Assembly (NCBI GenBank): GCA_913020115.1
Contig: CAJWBQ010000022.1
Location: 18,917 to 82,916, forward strand
DNA length: 64,000 nt
From: an uncultured Cellvibrionales bacterium
Lineage (GTDB): Bacteria; Pseudomonadota; Gammaproteobacteria; Pseudomonadales; Cellvibrionaceae
Direction of reading: 5' to 3'
Below are positions 61,097-64,000 of the stretch, piece after piece; the stretch's first letter is position 1; the number at the start of each line of letters is the position of its first letter. The notes below the pieces were generated by a model that was given only the letters and a program-made list of their open reading frames with translations, was not told the origin of the DNA and made no database searches. The position numbers and the translations under genes are program-made.

Positions 61097-61132
61097 TTGT
61101 TGTCTTGATTGTTGTCTTGATTGTTGTCTTAA
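61097..61132. repeat. 12-bp tandem repeat, three copies
   Basis: TTGTTGTCTTGA is present at 61097 and 61109 and again at 61121 with one change (TTGTTGTCTTAA). The last copy includes the stop codon of the histidine kinase gene on the minus strand. The repeat lies between the kinase gene and the start of the acetyltransferase gene, where copy number could change spacing. Confidence 0.85.
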
Positions 61133-62514
61133 AACGTTAGTGCAATTCTAACACCTCGGCCGCCAGTGGCGTTTTTGTCACCCGCGCTTAGAGATACCGA
61201 ACCTGCATGTGCGATCATAACCTGCCTCGTTAAAGCCAAGCCCACACCAGACCCTTCTCGTTTAGTGGTAAAAAAGGGTACAAATACTTTTTCTAAAATG
61301 TCTTCGGCGATGCCGGGACCATTGTCGATGATTTCTAGCACAACATGTCCTCGACGGTTGATGCGAGCAAAAATCTTAACGGTGGCAGCGTCACACCCAG
61401 CCAAAGCTTGCTCAGCATTTCGCAATAAGTTGATGAGTACCTGCTCGATCATATCTCCGTCGACTTTAATGCTTAAGCTCTCTGGTTCAACGTGGGTAGA
61501 TAGGCTAATGCCCTGAGCTTGCCAGTCGGCGGAAACGAGCCGTGCCACCTGAGAAAAAACTTGCCTGAGCCGAAGAACACCCTTTTGGGGCGCGGGCAAG
61601 CGGGTTAATCGGCGATAACTTTGCACAAAGTTCATCAAACTGTCAGAGCGGCGCGCCACCGTATCTACGGCGCTTTTGATGTCGATCAATTCCGCCAAAA
61701 CTTTATCAACCCCCTCAATGGTTTCCAGTGCCTTTACCTGTTCTGTCGCATCTTCCACAAGATCGGTGGTTGTTTTTGCTAGGGACGCGACGGGTGTGAT
61801 GCTGTTCATTATTTCATGGGTTAGAACACGTACCAAATCTTGCCAAGCCTTAAGTTGCGCGCCGTCCAGTTCACTTTGGATGTCTTGAAGGCTGATAAGC
61901 TTTTCGACTTGATGGCCTAGAGAAATTTGTGTCGACGCTACCGACAGCTGTTTTTCCACATCGTCGGCGGAAAAATTGACCAGGTGTCGATTTCCTGGAG
62001 CTAGATCCTTTATATCTCGCATGAAATCTTGACCGAATTGTTTAAGGTCTTCTAAGCGAACTACCCGCGTATTACCAAATAGACGGCGGGCTGCGTTATT
62101 GTGGACGTTAATTTCCCCGTTGTTCTGCAAAGACATTAAGGGGACCGGCACATGTTCAACTAATGCCCTTAAATGCCTGAGTTCTTGTTCCTGCTCTTGC
62201 CGCGAAAGACGAAATCGCTCCATGATTTCTGACAGGGCCGCCCCCAACTCATCGAAGCCCGCACCCTCGTTTTTCATCTGGAAGCGCTGGCTAAAATCAG
62301 CATAGCGCGCCGCCTCTAAGAAGCGCGTTAATTCAGCGTTAGTTTTGCTCACGAAGCGCAAGGCTTCGCTGAGCTGAGCGATAACAACCAAGAAAAAAAT
62401 CAACGAGAGTGTCGGGTAGAGGAATTGGCTGCTCACCCAAACCAGTACCAGTAGTGTGCCGCCCAAAAGGGCCACCCTTAGCGATATATGAAAGGCAAAC
62501 CGTTTAAAGCCCAT
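61129..62514 (-). CDS. Membrane histidine kinase, NtrY-like
   Basis: A 461-residue sensor kinase. Two membrane helices are near the N-terminus (about 10-50) with almost no periplasmic loop, so the signal is probably sensed in the membrane or cytoplasm. Then come a HAMP-like linker, a PAS region ('LVEHVPVPLMSLQNNGEI'), the phosphorylation site H233 in 'LTHEIMNSITPVASL', and the ATPase domain with 'NLLRNAEQAL', 'DNGPGI' and 'GSGVGLALTRQ'. It partners with the sigma-54 response regulator gene, which overlaps its start by 11 bp. Confidence 0.95.
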   Translation of the reverse strand: MGFKRFAFHISLRVALLGGTLLVLVWVSSQFLYPTLSLIFFLVVIAQLSEALRFVSKTNAELTRFLEAARYADFSQRFQMKNEGAGFDELGAALSEIMERFRLSRQEQEQELRHLRALVEHVPVPLMSLQNNGEINVHNNAARRLFGNTRVVRLEDLKQFGQDFMRDIKDLAPGNRHLVNFSADDVEKQLSVASTQISLGHQVEKLISLQDIQSELDGAQLKAWQDLVRVLTHEIMNSITPVASLAKTTTDLVEDATEQVKALETIEGVDKVLAELIDIKSAVDTVARRSDSLMNFVQSYRRLTRLPAPQKGVLRLRQVFSQVARLVSADWQAQGISLSTHVEPESLSIKVDGDMIEQVLINLLRNAEQALAGCDAATVKIFARINRRGHVVLEIIDNGPGIAEDILEKVFVPFFTTKREGSGVGLALTRQVMIAHAGSVSLSAGDKNATGGRGVRIALTF

Positions 62515-63910
62515 ATTTCTCCATCCGGCGGTATAATGCCGCCCGTGTTAAACCCAAGTCTTTTGCGGCATGACTTATATTGTAGCGATGCAATTTCAAC
62601 ACGCGAGTAATAGTGCTTTGTTCCATTCTTTCTAAATTAAAATCTTCAGGCTCATCACTATCTAGTGCTGGTATTTCTGATGATAATTTTGGCGGCTGAG
62701 TTTCTGCTGTTGTTAGCTGTAAATCTGAGGCTTCAAGTTGGGGGCCATCGGCGAGAATAACCGCCCGTTCAATGGCGTGTCGCAGGGCTCGGATGTTGCC
62801 CGGCCAGCTATACTCTCTGGCCGTTTGCAGCGCCAGAGGCGATAAGCCTCTAAACTCTCGGCGATATTTACGGGCATAAAAGCCTGCATAATAATGTGCA
62901 ATCTCTTCGATATCGTCGGGTCGCTCTCTAAGGGGGGGAAGCTGAATTTCTACGGTATTAAGACGAAACAAAAGATCCTGCCTAAACAATTTTTCATCCT
63001 GCAGTTTGTGCCGTGGCACATTTGTGGCGGCGACCACCCTGACATCGATAGGCACCGGTGCATTGGCTCCGAGCGGTGTCACTTCTCGTTGTTCCAGAAT
63101 GGTGAGTAGCTTGGCCTGTAATGAAAGGGGGATATTACCAATTTCATCCAAAAATAGTGTGCCACCACTGGCGGCCTCCAAGCGGCCCACTCGGTCTTGC
63201 TGAGCGCCTGTAAACGCGCCTTTTTTATGGCCAAACAATTCTGATTCAAACAGGGTTTCCGAAAGGGCTCCCAAATCAACGGACATAAATATCGCTGTAC
63301 TTCGCAGGCTCTGTTGGTGAACTTCCCTTGCAGCCAATTCTTTTCCTGTGCCATTTTCACCAAGAATAAGAACATTGGCGTCGGTGGGGGCTGAGCGTTT
63401 GATCATCTCGCTCACTTCACGCATTTTGCCGGACTGCCCCAAGATTGCCTGATTGGAGACCCCAGACACTTCCGCCAGCAACTTGTTGCTTTGCTTAAGT
63501 TGCTCGGCCTCTGTGCGAGTTGCTCTCAATTGTGTTGCAGAAGACAGTGTAGCCACCACCTTTTCATTCTGCCAAGGCTTGGCGACAAAGTCTGTGGCGC
63601 CAAATTTCATCGCTTCTACGGCGACATCCACCCCCCCGTGTGCAGTGATCATTACCACCACGGCATCTGGATCAATGCTCATGATCTTTTTTAGCCAGAA
63701 AAATCCCTGTTCGCCGCTGCTTTCACCTGGGGAGAAATTCATATCCAGCAATATTGCATCAAATCGGCTGGCCGCCATAAGCTCAGGAATTTTGCTCGGC
63801 ATCGAACACGTTACCACCTCGCCAAAATGCCGTTTCAGTAACAACTTTCCTGCAATCAATATGTCTTCATCGTCATCAACGATAAGCACACGTCGTTCTC
63901 TTTGTGTCAC
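62504..63910 (-). CDS. Sigma-54-dependent response regulator, NtrC-like
   Basis: A 468-residue regulator with a receiver domain (phosphorylated D56 in 'FDAILLDMNFSPGESS'), an AAA+ ATPase domain with Walker A 'GENGTGKELAAREVHQ' and the sigma-54 contact motif GAFTGA ('KGAFTGAQ'), and a Fis-type helix-turn-helix at the end ('NISHAAKDLGLTRAALYRRM'). It activates sigma-54 promoters after phosphorylation by the kinase in the same operon. Three 16-bp palindromes 29-88 bp upstream (63939-63998) are very likely its own binding sites. Related pairs in other Gammaproteobacteria sit next to ABC efflux genes; what lies beyond the window edge should be checked. Confidence 0.96.
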   Translation of the reverse strand: MTQRERRVLIVDDDEDILIAGKLLLKRHFGEVVTCSMPSKIPELMAASRFDAILLDMNFSPGESSGEQGFFWLKKIMSIDPDAVVVMITAHGGVDVAVEAMKFGATDFVAKPWQNEKVVATLSSATQLRATRTEAEQLKQSNKLLAEVSGVSNQAILGQSGKMREVSEMIKRSAPTDANVLILGENGTGKELAAREVHQQSLRSTAIFMSVDLGALSETLFESELFGHKKGAFTGAQQDRVGRLEAASGGTLFLDEIGNIPLSLQAKLLTILEQREVTPLGANAPVPIDVRVVAATNVPRHKLQDEKLFRQDLLFRLNTVEIQLPPLRERPDDIEEIAHYYAGFYARKYRREFRGLSPLALQTAREYSWPGNIRALRHAIERAVILADGPQLEASDLQLTTAETQPPKLSSEIPALDSDEPEDFNLERMEQSTITRVLKLHRYNISHAAKDLGLTRAALYRRMEKYGL

Positions 63911-63938
63911 GAGGGGTTCCTGAGGCGATTAATGGGGC

Positions 63939-63998
63939 TGTTCGTTATCGTACATCGTGTGTTCGATTTCGTACACCCTCACTGTTCAATATCGGACA
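63939..63998. promoter_or_regulatory. Three 16-bp palindromic sites (NtrC-like regulator enhancer)
   Basis: TGTTCGTTATCGTACA (63939-63954), TGTTCGATTTCGTACA (63960-63975) and TGTTCAATATCGGACA (63983-63998) share the consensus TGTTCRNTNTCGKACA. The spacing is 21 and 23 bp, about two helical turns. They start 29 bp upstream of the response-regulator gene, in the region that probably also serves a divergent gene beyond the window. Confidence 0.78.
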
Positions 63999-64000
63999 TT

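Noticed and set aside
1..64000. Prophage, integron, complete insertion sequence, tRNA or rRNA genes
   Set aside because: I found no integrase, transposase, phage structural or RNA-gene signatures; the only mobile-type signals are the REP-like elements.

Overview
The window looks like chromosomal DNA of a marine or otherwise aerobic oligotrophic Gammaproteobacterium. The TonB receptors, the many CoA-linked catabolic enzymes, the AraC regulators of the OruR type, the BCCT transporter and the moderate GC content all point that way. A relative of the Cellvibrionales (Spongiibacteraceae or Halieaceae) is my best guess, but this is an inference from gene content and not a phylogenetic result. I recognised about 53 protein genes. 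I saw no rRNA, tRNA, CRISPR array, prophage or complete insertion sequence. Coding density is high and no gene-free stretch exceeds 300 bp.

Layout. 1-7161: the end of a FecR-type anti-sigma factor, a TonB receptor with a signalling (STN) domain, an Nramp-like transporter without the usual metal motif, and a second TonB receptor. 7256-11023 (minus): a Tat-exported molybdenum aldehyde/isoquinoline-type oxidoreductase (large and Fe-S subunits) and a tandem-duplicated HxlR regulator. 11287-26028 (mostly plus): a catabolic block with a carotenoid/lignostilbene-type oxygenase, an SCP2-type thiolase, a DUF1295 membrane enzyme, a second thiolase, a YfiR-GGDEF fusion, an AraC regulator, an acyl-CoA dehydrogenase, an acyl-CoA ligase, a Baeyer-Villiger monooxygenase and a thiolase-like/enoyl-CoA hydratase fusion. 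26098-32180: a DUF3500 protein, a TetR-AarF-membrane protein-molybdopterin oxidoreductase operon, and a divergent LysR/VOC pair, with two REP-like hairpin elements nearby. 32288-37760 (minus): a TonB receptor, a cytochrome c lipoprotein, a Tat-type FAD lactone-oxidase-like enzyme and a Tat-type PLP enzyme, with a divergent AraC regulator.

39022-45949: an AraC regulator and a second beta-oxidation operon (thiolase, FadB-like protein, acyl-CoA dehydrogenase, alpha-methylacyl-CoA racemase type CoA-transferase family protein). 45959-48811: carbonic anhydrase, haloalkane dehalogenase and a luciferase-like monooxygenase. 48868-55857: a LysR regulator, an SDR, a quinone-reductase-like enzyme, a type B carboxylesterase, a BCCT transporter and a periplasmic binding protein. 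55928-61071: a DUF6164 protein, a MocR regulator divergent from a LysE exporter with its AraC partner, an HDOD protein and a CAT-type acetyltransferase. 61129-64000: an NtrY/NtrC-like two-component system, with three matching 16-bp palindromes upstream of it.

How the genes may work together. The blocks at 11287-26028 and 39022-45949 together hold what is needed to cleave a conjugated or branched lipid to aldehydes and ketones, oxidise the aldehyde, insert oxygen next to the ketone, hydrolyse the ester, activate the acid and degrade it by beta-oxidation, including racemisation of methyl-branched CoA esters. I propose, as inference only, an isoprenoid/apocarotenoid or lignostilbene-like catabolic locus. 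The most unusual items are the periplasmic redox operon at 32288-37760, the thiolase-like/hydratase fusion, the YfiR-GGDEF fusion, and the clear operator arrays upstream of the TetR, LysR and NtrC-like regulators.
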